This document shows positions 46,699 to 56,400 of a stretch of 64,000 nt of DNA, one piece after another. Position 1 is the first letter of the stretch. The number at the start of each line of letters is the position of its first letter. The notes below the pieces were generated by a model. The model saw only the letters and a list, made by a program, of their open reading frames with translations, searched no databases and was not told the origin of the DNA. Source of the DNA: CAVTQY01 sp963736975 (GTDB lineage Bacteria; Pseudomonadota; Alphaproteobacteria; Acetobacterales; Acetobacteraceae); assembly GCA_963736975.1 (NCBI GenBank), contig CAVTQY010000001.1:992001-1056000 (forward strand), in the 5' to 3' direction. A program made the position numbers and the translations under genes.

Positions 46699-47582
46699 TG
46701 ACCCAGCCTCTGTTTGCCCCGTTCCAACAGCAGTTCGAGTCGGGTATCAACACGTCTGTCTCTTCGGTAGTGACGAGCGGACTGCAAGCTGTTGCGCCGG
46801 AGCTTACGACCGCCCTGGTCCTGTTTATCATCATTCAGGGTATGCTGATCTCGTTCCGTCGCTACGATTACTGGATGGGCCTGACGAATATTACCCGCGC
46901 AGCCTGTGTCGCCCTGCTGCTGTCCGCCGGGTACTATTCCACTTGGATCCAGTCCCCGTTCATGACCGGCATTCCGAACTGGATTGCGCATGTGGTGAAT
47001 GGTGGAACGGGGCCGCTCGCAGGGGCGCAGCAGTTCGACGCGGTGCTGTCGGCAACCGATCACTTTGCGGCTGCCATCCTGAAGCAAACGACGATCTGGG
47101 ACTTTGGCGCCCGCCTCGATATCGGGATCGCTATGACTGCCGACCTGATCGCGCTCGGTATCGCGTTTGTTATCTGGGAACTGGCGTCGCTGATGACCGG
47201 TCTCGTCGTCTGTCTCGGGCCGTTTGTGCTGATCGGGATGTTGTTTGCGGCAACGCGTTCGATCACTCAGCAATGGCTCAGCAAGCTGGTCGGACTACTC
47301 ATGCTGCAGCTGATGATCGCAGTCCTGCTGCAAATGATTTTGACTGGCAATGAGGCGTACCTCCATCAGGCCCAGGCGGCACCGGGCACCGGGATAGACG
47401 AAGAAATCCAAACGCTTTTCGACATCGCCGCGTTTGCCGGCATGTCAGCTGTCATGGCCGTCCTGGTGCCAGGTGTCGCGGCTTATATCGGCGGCGGAGT
47501 GAGTTTGAACGTCGTGGGAAAGATGTTCCAGGCCATGAACAGACTGGCGGTCACGAGCCGTCTCGTTACGAAGGAGACATGA
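46698..47582 (+). CDS. virB6: VirB6-like polytopic channel protein
   Basis: 294 residues with at least five hydrophobic helices (LTTALVLFIIIQGMLISF, AACVALLLSAGYYSTW, DLIALGIAFVIWELASLMTG, CLGPFVLIGMLFAAT, LLMLQLMIAVLLQMIL) and the family motif region GPFVLIGMLF. VirB6/TrbL proteins form part of the inner membrane channel. Starts one base inside the previous stop (TGATG). Confidence 0.85.
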   Translation: MTQPLFAPFQQQFESGINTSVSSVVTSGLQAVAPELTTALVLFIIIQGMLISFRRYDYWMGLTNITRAACVALLLSAGYYSTWIQSPFMTGIPNWIAHVVNGGTGPLAGAQQFDAVLSATDHFAAAILKQTTIWDFGARLDIGIAMTADLIALGIAFVIWELASLMTGLVVCLGPFVLIGMLFAATRSITQQWLSKLVGLLMLQLMIAVLLQMILTGNEAYLHQAQAAPGTGIDEEIQTLFDIAAFAGMSAVMAVLVPGVAAYIGGGVSLNVVGKMFQAMNRLAVTSRLVTKET

Positions 47583-47583
47583 G

Positions 47584-48327
47584 ATGGCCGCGGGCGATCT
47601 GGCCGTCATGGTACCGGCCCCGGCGATCGAGCGGCAATACGTCGAGACGCTCTCCTTTCAGGCCGAGCGCGCGCAGCAGGCGCTGCACCGGGCACGCAAT
47701 TACGGCCGCCTCGCGGCTGCCCTCGGCGCCATCTGTTTCATGGAAGCCGCCGCACTCTACATGGCGATGCCACTCCGGGAGATCGTTCCCGTCTTCATCG
47801 ACGTGCACAAGGATGGTGTCGTCGATACCTCGGAGTCGATATCGGCGCTCCCCGCCAGCACGCATCAGGCGGCGATCGAGGCGGAGCTCTGGTCCTATGT
47901 TCGTCACCGCGAGCACTATGATTTCGCCGAAGCCGCGTATGACTACGACGTGGTCAGTGGACTCTCCGCCCCTGCCGTGCGCGAAGAATATCAGGCGGCG
48001 GTCAACCCGAAGAACCCGGACGCACCGGTCAACAGGCTAGGGCAGAAGACCACCATAACCCTGCGCCGGGTCAGCGGCGCGTATCTGACCCACTCAGCGG
48101 ACTACACCGCCGGCACCTATCAGATCCGCTATGCCGCCCACGTGCATGAGGACGGGCATCCGGATTCGTGTCAGCGCATGTCCGTGCTGTTCAGCTATCG
48201 GCCCGTGACCTCGATCCCAGCGGAACAACGGGTGACATACAACCCAGCCGGTATCGTCATCACCTCCTACCCCCAGCCTGAGGCAGAAGCCCCGCCTACG
48301 GCCGACTTGTCCGAGTGCGAGCAATGA
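47584..48327 (+). CDS. virB8: VirB8-like assembly protein
   Basis: 247 residues: a cytoplasmic N-terminal part, one membrane helix (about residues 42-62), then a periplasmic NTF2-like domain with REHYDFAEAAYDYDVVSGLS and TYQIRYAAHVHEDG, and VTSIPAEQRVTYNPAGIVIT near the end. This is the standard VirB8 plan. Its stop overlaps the next start (ATGA). Confidence 0.85.
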   Translation: MAAGDLAVMVPAPAIERQYVETLSFQAERAQQALHRARNYGRLAAALGAICFMEAAALYMAMPLREIVPVFIDVHKDGVVDTSESISALPASTHQAAIEAELWSYVRHREHYDFAEAAYDYDVVSGLSAPAVREEYQAAVNPKNPDAPVNRLGQKTTITLRRVSGAYLTHSADYTAGTYQIRYAAHVHEDGHPDSCQRMSVLFSYRPVTSIPAEQRVTYNPAGIVITSYPQPEAEAPPTADLSECEQ

Positions 48328-48884
48328 AAGCCGCGGCAATGTGTATGGTGCTCGCCACACTTCCTGCCGCTGCGTTCGCACTGACGACGCCGAAGGGCGG
48401 CCCAGACGATCCGCGCGTCCAGTCAGCGCCCTATCGGGCGGAAGACGTTATCGCCCTGCATGCGACGGTCGGCAAGGCGTTGCTGGTGCAACTCCCTGCC
48501 GGCGAGACGGTCACCGATGTCACGCTCTCCGATACCTCTGATGTGCTGCCGCCGGTCATCGTCGCGAATTCGGTGACTTTGAAGGCAAAGGGTCCGATGC
48601 CTCCTGGCCCGCTGTTCATCTACACCCGGACGGACAACGGCAGCGGCGAGCGTATCTACAAATTCGAGCTGGATGCATCCGCGGATGCGATCGGCACCGG
48701 CCCGATCGCGGTCATTGTCACCGATCCGGCAGCTGCCGCGAACGCCCGTGCCGCCGCGGCACAGGCGGCGATCGACGCGAGGCGACAGGCCGCAATCCGG
48801 GCCGAGCTCGACAAGACCGCTGATCCGCCCCGGATCAATACCGATTACTCGGCGCAGGGTCCCGCCGCGCTGCTCGGCCGATGA
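48324..48884 (+). CDS. virB9: VirB9 N-terminal domain as a separate gene
   Basis: 186 residues: a signal peptide (MCMVLATLPAAAFA), then the VirB9/CagX N-terminal beta domain (DDPRVQSAPYRAEDVIALHA, VGKALLVQLPAGETVTDVTL, YTRTDNGSGERIYKFELDAS). It continues with the Ala-rich linker and NTDYSAQG, where a normal VirB9 would enter its C-terminal domain, but ends at GPAALLGR. The C-terminal domain is encoded by the next gene, ten bases on, with its own start and lipoprotein signal. No frameshift joins them. Confidence 0.8.
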   Translation: MKAAAMCMVLATLPAAAFALTTPKGGPDDPRVQSAPYRAEDVIALHATVGKALLVQLPAGETVTDVTLSDTSDVLPPVIVANSVTLKAKGPMPPGPLFIYTRTDNGSGERIYKFELDASADAIGTGPIAVIVTDPAAAANARAAAAQAAIDARRQAAIRAELDKTADPPRINTDYSAQGPAALLGR

Positions 48885-48893
48885 GGGGTTCCG

Positions 48894-49301
48894 ATGAAGA
48901 TCGTCCAATTCGCTGCACTCGCGTTCCTGGGCCTCAGCGCGTGCACGGCACAAGGACCGCAGCTCGCGTCATGCGCCGGGCCCGTCTGGTCGGCCAACCC
49001 GGCCTCGCCCACGCCGGACGTGTGGGATAACGGATCCCAGACCTACTTCCGCTTTCCCGGCAATATGCGCATTCCGAGCTTTTTCGTGGTCAATCCGGAC
49101 GGCAAGGAAGCCGTTGCCGATTACACAGTCGATGCCGGGACGCGCATCGTCACCGTGCATCAGACGGCGCCGGAGTTTCGCCTGCGCGACGGAAATTCCG
49201 TGCTGTGCCTGACCAACCACCACTATGATCCGATCGGCCGGAGGACGGTGACGGGCACTACCAGCCCCGATATCGAGCGCGTCCTGAAGGCGGGCTCATG
49301 A
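48894..49301 (+). CDS. VirB9 C-terminal domain carried on a lipoprotein
   Basis: 135 residues. The N-terminus is a lipoprotein signal with lipobox LSAC (FAALAFLGLSAC). The mature part is the VirB9/TrbG C-terminal domain: VWDNGSQTYFRFPGNMRIPS, FFVVNPDGKEAVADYTVDAG, VHQTAPEFRLRDGNSVLCL. In other systems VirB7 is the small outer-membrane lipoprotein that binds the VirB9 C-terminal domain; here one short protein seems to combine both. GAGGGG lies five bases before the ATG, so it has its own good start. It overlaps virB10 by ATGA. Confidence 0.8.
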   Translation: MKIVQFAALAFLGLSACTAQGPQLASCAGPVWSANPASPTPDVWDNGSQTYFRFPGNMRIPSFFVVNPDGKEAVADYTVDAGTRIVTVHQTAPEFRLRDGNSVLCLTNHHYDPIGRRTVTGTTSPDIERVLKAGS

Positions 49302-50363
49302 GCCCTATCACAGGCGGCAAACCGCCGCTCAGGCCGTGGCAGATGGTCGCGCTCGGCGTGGCCGGCGTCGGCGCGCTGATCTCGGTGCCCTCGCTGCTGC
49401 ACATGCTGGATCAGCAGCGCGCCAAACCGGTCTCCGAACAGACCATAGCGGAGGTGCCGAGCGAGCCGTGGGTGCCGCCGCTGCCGAAGGCACAGCCGGT
49501 GACGTTCCGGCCGGCTGTTTCGGCGGCAACGCCTGTCCCGCGACAACCGACGTCATCCCCTCCCCCAATGCCGCTGCCTCAGGACGCGGCCGCATCGTCA
49601 CCTTTGGAGTTCGCCCATCTCATCCGCCATGGCGACCGCATGGCGCGTCCGGCGCCGGCGCCGGAAACACGCGGATCACAAACCGGAGGCGGCCAGGACG
49701 CCTTGTCGGAGCGGTTGCAGCCGACCGAGCTCACCGGCGTCAGCGCCAAGCGTCTCCGGAATCCCGAGCTGACGATTGCCCAAGGGACGATCATCCCCTG
49801 CATCGAGCAGACGGCGCTCGACAGCTCCTATCCCGGCCTGATCACCGCCGTCATCCCGCAGGACCTCTACAGCGCAGGCGGCCATACCGTCCTGCTCGAT
49901 GCCGGCTCGAAGGTTGTCGGCACCATGCAGAAGGACATCATCAACGGGCTCGCGCGCGAGTTCGTGCTGTGGCAGCAGATCACCACACCGGCGCCGAATT
50001 TCGTGCGCATCGCGCTCGCCTGCCGCCGATGCGCTTGGGCGCACGGGCCTCGACGGGAACGTTAACCGGCACATCTGGGAGAAGCTGCAAGGCGCGCTGC
50101 TCCTCTCGACCGTGGATACCGGCATCCAGGCGGCGGCGCTCGGGCTCTCGAACGCATTGGCCAATCGCAGCACCACCGGCAACAACCTGAATTTCTATCA
50201 GTTCCAGGGCTACAGCGATCAGGCTGTCGCCGAACTCCTTCAGAGCACGATCACGATACCCGACACGCTGACGCGCCCTCAGGGAGCATCGTGCAGCATC
50301 TTTGTGGCGCGCGACCTCGATTTCTCCAGTGTCTATTCCCTGCGCTTCAGGGGGCAGCCCTGA
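49298..50363 (+). pseudogene. virB10: VirB10, frameshifted as sequenced
   Basis: VirB10 spans the envelope and links inner and outer parts of the channel. N-terminal membrane helix, Pro-rich region (FRPAVSAATPVPRQPTSSPP), then TrbI/VirB10 domain: TIAQGTIIPCIEQTALDSSY, LITAVIPQDLYSAGGHTVLL, DAGSKVVGTMQKDI, PNFVRIAL. Near 50014-50020 the frame is lost, and the rest continues two bases out: SPAADALGRTGLDGNVNRHI, STITIPDTLTRPQGASCSI and a stop at 50361-50363. Loss of five bases from a CTCGACTCG direct repeat would explain it. Confidence 0.9.
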
Positions 50364-51403
50364 TGCTGGCACGGCATGCGGCCCCCCTTCTCGCGGCCCT
50401 TCTCTCGCCGCTTGATGAGTTCGCTCGGGCTGATGTCGAGGAGATCTGCGTCAACAGGCCCGGCGAGTGCTTCGTCCGCCGCAACGGTCGTTTCGAGCAT
50501 CACAGCATCCCGCTCGATTTTGATGAATTGTACGATATCGCGGTTCTAGCCGCGGCGCACGGCAATCAGGACATCGGTCCCGAGCGCCCGCTGCTCGCGG
50601 TCAATCTGCCCGATGGTTCGCGCCTGCAAGCGGTGATCCCGCCCTGTGTGCCGGATGGGACCGTCAGCCTAACGATCCGCCGGCATGGCGATACGATCGC
50701 GGCTCTTGAAGCGCTTCCCGACCGCTATCGCACGGAGGGCTGGAACAGGTGGGACAAGCGATATGAAGCGCGCAAGCAAAGGAATGCACGGCTGCTGCAA
50801 TTGTATGATGCCGGCGACCTGATCGGGTTTCTGGCTGAGGCGGTCCGCACGCGCTGCACGATGCTGCTGACCGGCGCCACGGGCTCCGGGAAGACCACCA
50901 TGCTGAAAACCCTCGTCAGTATCATCGATCCCGGCGAGCGGCTGATCACCATCGAGAACGCGCCGGAGCTGACGATAACGCAGCCCAACCACGTCCGGCT
51001 TCTGTATTCGCACGGCGGCCAAGGTACGGCAAAGGTCACACAGAAGGACCTGCTTGAAGCCTATCTGCGGATGCGCCCCGATCGCGGCTTCGTCGGCGAG
51101 CTGCGCGATCCCGAAGCGGCTTACACCTTCATCCATGAGGTCGGCACCGGCCACCCCGGCAGCTCCACCACGATCCACGGCAAGGATGCGGGGCAAGCCT
51201 TCCGCCGGCTGTTCAACCTGATCAAAGGCAGCGAGGCGGGGCGCAGCTACGACGACGATACGATCATCTCGCTGCTCGACGGTGCGATCGACATCATCAT
51301 CCCTTTTCAAGAGCGCGCCGAAACGTTCGCGATCGGTGAGGTTTGGTTGCGGGTGGACGCCGAACGCCGCGGCAGGACCGTTGCCGAGCTGATGGAGGTC
51401 TGA
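50363..51403 (+). CDS. virB11: VirB11-like traffic ATPase
   Basis: 346 residues. N-terminal domain (EEICVNRPGECFVRRNGRFE), then the RecA-like ATPase: Walker A GATGSGKTTM at residues 171-180, LITIENAPELTITQPNHVRL (Asp box), LRMRPDRGFVGELRDPEAAY (Walker B) and the His box GHPGSSTTIHGKDAGQAF. Hexameric ATPase at the base of the channel. Starts one base inside virB10. Confidence 0.9.
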   Translation: MLARHAAPLLAALLSPLDEFARADVEEICVNRPGECFVRRNGRFEHHSIPLDFDELYDIAVLAAAHGNQDIGPERPLLAVNLPDGSRLQAVIPPCVPDGTVSLTIRRHGDTIAALEALPDRYRTEGWNRWDKRYEARKQRNARLLQLYDAGDLIGFLAEAVRTRCTMLLTGATGSGKTTMLKTLVSIIDPGERLITIENAPELTITQPNHVRLLYSHGGQGTAKVTQKDLLEAYLRMRPDRGFVGELRDPEAAYTFIHEVGTGHPGSSTTIHGKDAGQAFRRLFNLIKGSEAGRSYDDDTIISLLDGAIDIIIPFQERAETFAIGEVWLRVDAERRGRTVAELMEV

Positions 51404-51405
51404 CC

Positions 51406-53247
51406 GTGCGCAATCAAAGCCGGGCAGTCTGGCTTGTTGCGACGGTGCCTGTCGCCGCCGCCGCCTGGACCGTTTCCGCAAGCTCGATCTTTCTGCTCGG
51501 CACGCATCTCTGGGCCGCCTGGGCATGGCCGGATCGCGCGTGGGCCTGGTGGGTCTATCAGCCTTACGCCGGGAATCCCCTCGTCGCTCTGTGGCTTCGC
51601 CGCGGCGCCTGGGGCGGCTTGGCCGTGGTCGTGCTCGTGCCTGCCGCGGTCGCCTACCGGCTGCGTACGATGCCAAAGGTCTCGCAATTGCGCTGGGCTC
51701 CCCGCCCCCTCCTGCGTGGCTCGTCCGACAATCACGGGCATGCCGACTGGATGTCGGTCAGGGAGCTGCGGCGCCTGTTTCCAGGTCCCGATGAGGCGCA
51801 TGGCGGTATCGTCGTGGGCGAAGCGTATCGGGTGGATCACGACGGGGTTGCGGATGTGCCGTTCGATCCCCGAAACCGCAAAACCTGGGGCAAGGGAGGA
51901 CGCGCTCCACTGCTCATAGACTCGTGCCGTGCGGGTTCAACACACTCACTGATCTTCGCCGGTTCCGGCGGGTTCAAGACGACCACAGCTGTAACGACGC
52001 TCTTGCACTGGACCGGCTCCGTCGTCGTTCTCGACCCCTCCTGTGAGCTTGCGCCGATGCTTGAGCGTGCGCGTTGCGAGATGGGGCATCGCATCGTGAC
52101 GGTCTCGCCCGCCACGCCTGGTGTCGGCGTCAATGTGCTGGACTGGATCGATACCGATGCTCTGCTCGCCGAGACGCATGTGCACTCCGTCGTGGCCTGG
52201 GTCTGCGGCGAGCCGAACAAAGAGGGAGGCGAGGAAACAGTCTTCTTCGATGCCTGGGGCCGCCAGCTCGTTGCCTGCCTCCTTGCCGACATGCTTTGGG
52301 ATGACGGGATACCCACCGGAGAGAAGACACTCCGCCGGCTGCGCGAAGCGGTCGTCACGCCGGAGAGGAAGCTCAAAGCCAAGCTCGGGGACATCCATGG
52401 CAAATCAAAGAGCCCGATGGCGCGCGACATCGCCGGCTCGCTCATGGACATGGAAGCGGATGAGACCTTCAGCGGCATCTATGCCAACGCCGCGAAGCTC
52501 ACCGGCTGGCTGGCGATCGGCGCCTTCACGGCACTCGTGTCGGGCAGCACGTTCCGAACTTCGGAGCTTACCGACGGCAGCCTTTCCGTATTCGTCCAGA
52601 TCCCGCTTGATGCGCTGATCACCACGCCGGGCCCGGCACGCGCGCTGGTCGGCGCCTTGCTCAACGCGGTGTATCGCGCCGAGGGCTGCACGTCCGGCCG
52701 CGTGCTGTTTCTGCTCGATGAAGCCGCGCGGCTCGGGCGCATGTCGGTGCTGCAGCAGGCGCGCGATGCCGGCCGCAAATATGGAATCACGCTGCAGCTC
52801 CTCTATCAGAGCGTCGGCCAGCTCGAAGAAGCCTGGGGCCAGCATGAGAAGCGCGCCTGGTGTGATTCGGTCTCGTGGCGGGCCTATGCCGCCATCCGCG
52901 ATGAGAAAACCGCACGCGAGCTCTCGGACGCCTTTGGCAGTTACGCCGTCATCGCCTATTCCGAGGGCGACAATACAGGACGTCAGAGCGGGCAGAACCT
53001 GGCGACGATGGGCAGCCGGTCGCGCGGGGAGAACACCAACCGCCATGAGATCAGGCGCCGGCTGATCACGCCGGATGAGCTCATTCAGGACACACGCACC
53101 GACGAGCTGTTCGTCATCGCCGGCGGCCGGCCGATCCGCTGCGGCCGCGCCATCTATTTCCGCCGCAAAGAATTCCAGGACCGCGTCCAGCCAAGCCGGT
53201 TCAAACAGCCCGGTTCGCCACCTGATCAATCGGAGGAACGCCGATGA
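51406..53247 (+). CDS. virD4: VirD4/TraG-like coupling protein
   Basis: 613 residues from GTG 51406, two bases after virB11. Two N-terminal membrane helices (about 8-40 and 66-86), then the coupling ATPase: Walker A AGSGGFKTTT at 186-193 with the family's GGFKT form, VVVLDPSCELAPMLE, VFVQIPLDALITTPGPARAL, RVLFLLDEAARLGRMSVLQQ (Walker B) and GITLQLLYQSVGQLEEAWG. It brings the relaxase-DNA complex to the VirB channel. The stop overlaps the next start. Confidence 0.9.
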   Translation: MRNQSRAVWLVATVPVAAAAWTVSASSIFLLGTHLWAAWAWPDRAWAWWVYQPYAGNPLVALWLRRGAWGGLAVVVLVPAAVAYRLRTMPKVSQLRWAPRPLLRGSSDNHGHADWMSVRELRRLFPGPDEAHGGIVVGEAYRVDHDGVADVPFDPRNRKTWGKGGRAPLLIDSCRAGSTHSLIFAGSGGFKTTTAVTTLLHWTGSVVVLDPSCELAPMLERARCEMGHRIVTVSPATPGVGVNVLDWIDTDALLAETHVHSVVAWVCGEPNKEGGEETVFFDAWGRQLVACLLADMLWDDGIPTGEKTLRRLREAVVTPERKLKAKLGDIHGKSKSPMARDIAGSLMDMEADETFSGIYANAAKLTGWLAIGAFTALVSGSTFRTSELTDGSLSVFVQIPLDALITTPGPARALVGALLNAVYRAEGCTSGRVLFLLDEAARLGRMSVLQQARDAGRKYGITLQLLYQSVGQLEEAWGQHEKRAWCDSVSWRAYAAIRDEKTARELSDAFGSYAVIAYSEGDNTGRQSGQNLATMGSRSRGENTNRHEIRRRLITPDELIQDTRTDELFVIAGGRPIRCGRAIYFRRKEFQDRVQPSRFKQPGSPPDQSEERR

Positions 53248-53495
53248 GCCAGGAGCTGTCGGGCGAAATCCTCGCACTGCGCACAGAAATCCAGGCTCTC
53301 ACGCGGGGCCTGCTGATGCAGCAGGGAATGCTGCGGACCATGGACGAGAAGCTGAACTGCCTGCTCCGCGCTGCGACGAACGACGACGGCGCCAACGAGC
53401 TGCAGGAACTGCTCGCCCGGATCGTGAAAGGCATCGAAAGCCTCACAGAGGGGCAGGCACAGATCGTCGATCTGCTGCGTGCGCCGGTTCACTGA
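53244..53495 (+). CDS. Small coiled-coil protein between virD4 and the relaxase
   Basis: 83 residues, almost entirely helical with heptad pattern (LSGEILALRTEIQALTRG, MLRTMDEKLNCLLRAA, LQELLARIVKGIESLTEGQA). ATG overlaps the virD4 stop and its own stop overlaps the relaxase ATG (TGATG), so it is surely translated with them. It may be an accessory DNA-processing or docking factor; no family is recognised. Confidence 0.65.
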   Translation: MSQELSGEILALRTEIQALTRGLLMQQGMLRTMDEKLNCLLRAATNDDGANELQELLARIVKGIESLTEGQAQIVDLLRAPVH

Positions 53496-56400
53496 TGCTG
53501 ACGTATCGCACGGGCGCCGTCGCGGGCCTCTCCGGCGGCAAGGCCATGGCAGCACATCTGATGGAGGCGACGCTTCCGCGCGAGGCCGCCGATCTCGCTG
53601 CGTACTACCGCGCCGGCACCGAAGTTCTGTCAGGCGATGAGCTCGCTCTCCGCGATCTGGCACGCCAGGTGGTGAATGGCACACTCCCTCGCGAAGACGC
53701 GGAAGCTCAGGCCGCGAGAATAGAGCGTCAGTTGTTGCGGGCCTCGCTGCCACCCCTCCCCGAACCCGCCGACCCCGAGAACGATCGCGCCTGTTCCTAT
53801 GGCCACGTCATGGCCGAAGGCTGGCTGGAGTTTTCCGATGTGATGCGGCTGTGGGAGCTGAGCGAAGGCAATCGGCTGTATGCAGCCGGCGGTTCCGACG
53901 AGGAGATCGCGAAAGCCGGTGACGCCTTTCTGGATCGCGTGTCCGAGGTTGCAGGCGCCTGTTCCTACCGGTCGGACGCTCTCGAAACCAGACCTCCCGA
54001 GTTCGCCAGAGCCAAGCTCGACGCGCTGATCCGCTCGATCGAGCGCGGCGAGCAGGCCTTCACCGCAGCCGAGCCGCGTGCCGACATGCATCCCGCACTC
54101 GCGGCGCGTTTGGCGATTGATCCGACGCGGTCGCTCTCCGGTGATGAACTCGCGCACCTGCTGGCAGGCCGACGCGCCGATGGCGAAGAGATCGAGGGCG
54201 CCTCCAAGCGCCGGACGATCAGCTTCGTCGATTGCTGCTTCAGCGCCGACAAGAGTGTCTCGCTCGCCTGGGCGTTCGCACCTACCGAAGCCGAACGCCA
54301 GCAGATCGTGCAGGCACATCGTGACGCCGTTCAGTCTGCCATGGCCTATGTCTCGGAGCAGCTTGGCCGGGCCCGCAGAGGCAACGGCGGCAAGGATGGG
54401 TGGGAGCCCGGGCATGTCGGGTGGGCGCAGTTCACGCATCACACCTCCCGGCCGACTTTGGAGATCGCCAATGGCGAAGAAACCGAGCTCGTTTCCCTGA
54501 AGGTCGCGGGCGACCCGAACCTCCATACGCATGTCACCCTGTTCAATGCGGTGCTGACCGGTTCAGGCCGGTTGGGTGCGCTCGATGTCCAACGCCTCAG
54601 GGGCCGCGTGCATGAGTTCGGCGCCTATTACCAGGCGCACTTGGCGCAAAACCTCCGCGCAATCGGTGCCGATGTCGGGCTCGATCAGAAGACGGGTGCT
54701 GCTCGGGTGACCGCGATTCCCCAAGCGGTACGGACAGCCTTCTCGAAGCGGACCGTGGATGCCGTGGCGATCGCCCGCGAGTGGGCGGCGGAGGCGGCCC
54801 GCGACTGGGATGCGCTGCCGGCGGAAGAGAAGATCGAGCTCGCCAAGCGCGGCTCGGGGATCGGGCGACAGTCGAAGGACGCGAAACGCGACGACTGCTC
54901 GGATTTCGCTGCCTGGAAAGAGCAGGCCGATCAGTTGAGATGGCAACATGCCAGCGTGCTGCGAGAGGGCGCGGCACCGGCGCCGCAAGGCCGCGAGGAA
55001 AGAACAGGGCGAGCATACCGGGCGGCTCTCCCGTTTGTGGAAAGGGCGTTCGGGACTTCCGCTGTTGTTGCCATGGCTGAGCTGCGGGTCGCCGCAACAC
55101 GGGGTTTGATCGCGGCGAGCGTAGATGGTCCTGAGGACATCACCGCCGTTGTCCACGCACTCGAAACGCGCGGTGTCCGCCAGGAAGGCGAGGGGACCCA
55201 CCTGATTGCCGCCCGGCATGGACCGCGGGCAGGCGTCACCACGGCGAAGCACCTGGGCCGGGAGGGGGAGCTTGTCAGTCTCGCGCAAACCGCCGCGGCG
55301 GATAACAGCGCGGCGTTGCCCGCAGCCGCGTTGCAGCGCGCGATCCGCCGATCTGACCTCGACCTCACCAGCAGCCATGGCGAGCAACAGCGGGCCGTCA
55401 TCGAGCGACTCGGCACCGGCGGGAGGCTCGCGGTCGCCATCGGCGTTGCGGGTGCCGGCAAAACTGCTCTGCTCGCGCCTCTGGTCGGCGCCTGGAACGA
55501 AGACGGCCGCACCGTCATCGGTGCCGCGGTCGCCTGGCGTCAGGTCGATGACCTGGCCGATGCGGGTATCAACAACCGCTACGCGCTCTCCGTGCTGCTG
55601 GATCGTGCCGAGTCCGGCAGACTTGAACTGAACCGGCACAGCGTCATCGTTATCGATGAGCTCGGCCTGGTTGGCACTTCCGAGATGGCACGCCTGCTGC
55701 GGCTCCAGACCGCCTCCGGTGCTCAGATCACCGCGGTCGGGGACCATCGGCAGTGCCAAGCCATCGAGGCCGGTCCCACGATCGAGCTCCTGCGCAAGGC
55801 GCTCGGGCCGGATCAGGTCCCGGAGCTGTTGACGACCGTGCGGCAGCAGAGCGAGCGTGAGCGGCAAACCTCGCTGCTGTTCCGCGATGGAAACGCCGGC
55901 GCCGCGCTCGCCCGGAAGGATCAGGACGGCACGGTTGAACTGGTCCCGGGCAGCTACAGGGAGGCGGTGCGGCGCGCGGCGGAGCTGTGGGCCGAACGGC
56001 GGCAAGCTAACGCCGGGGACAAAATCTATAGGCTGACCGTCACCGCACCGACGAATGAGGACGCGCGGGCGATCTCCGCCGCCATCCGCGAGCGGAGGCG
56101 GTCAGCGGGCGAGCTCGGGCCTGACGCCGTCACTGTACAGGCCACGGATCAGAACGGCGCGAAGTACGACCTCGCTCTTGCTCGTGGGGATCGCGTTCGC
56201 CTGTTCGCCAATATCCCTGCCGCGCTCTCCGGTGGCCGGGCCGGTAACATCGGGCGCAACGGCTCGGTGCTCACGGTGCTCGACATCTCCGTCGGAGGCC
56301 TGCGGATGCGGAACGCAAAGGGCACCGAAGGCCTGGTGAAATGGGAGACGCTCCGCGATCCGCTCTCGGGCTGCGTCAGGCTGGCCTATGGCGACTGCCT

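Noticed and set aside
48884..48894. Frameshift as the cause of the VirB9 split
   Set aside because: The second part has its own ribosome binding site, signal sequence and lipobox, which a simple indel would not create.
49329..50190. Long alternate-frame open stretches across virB10
   Set aside because: Out-of-frame readings of virB10; only the pieces that match the VirB10 family are kept.
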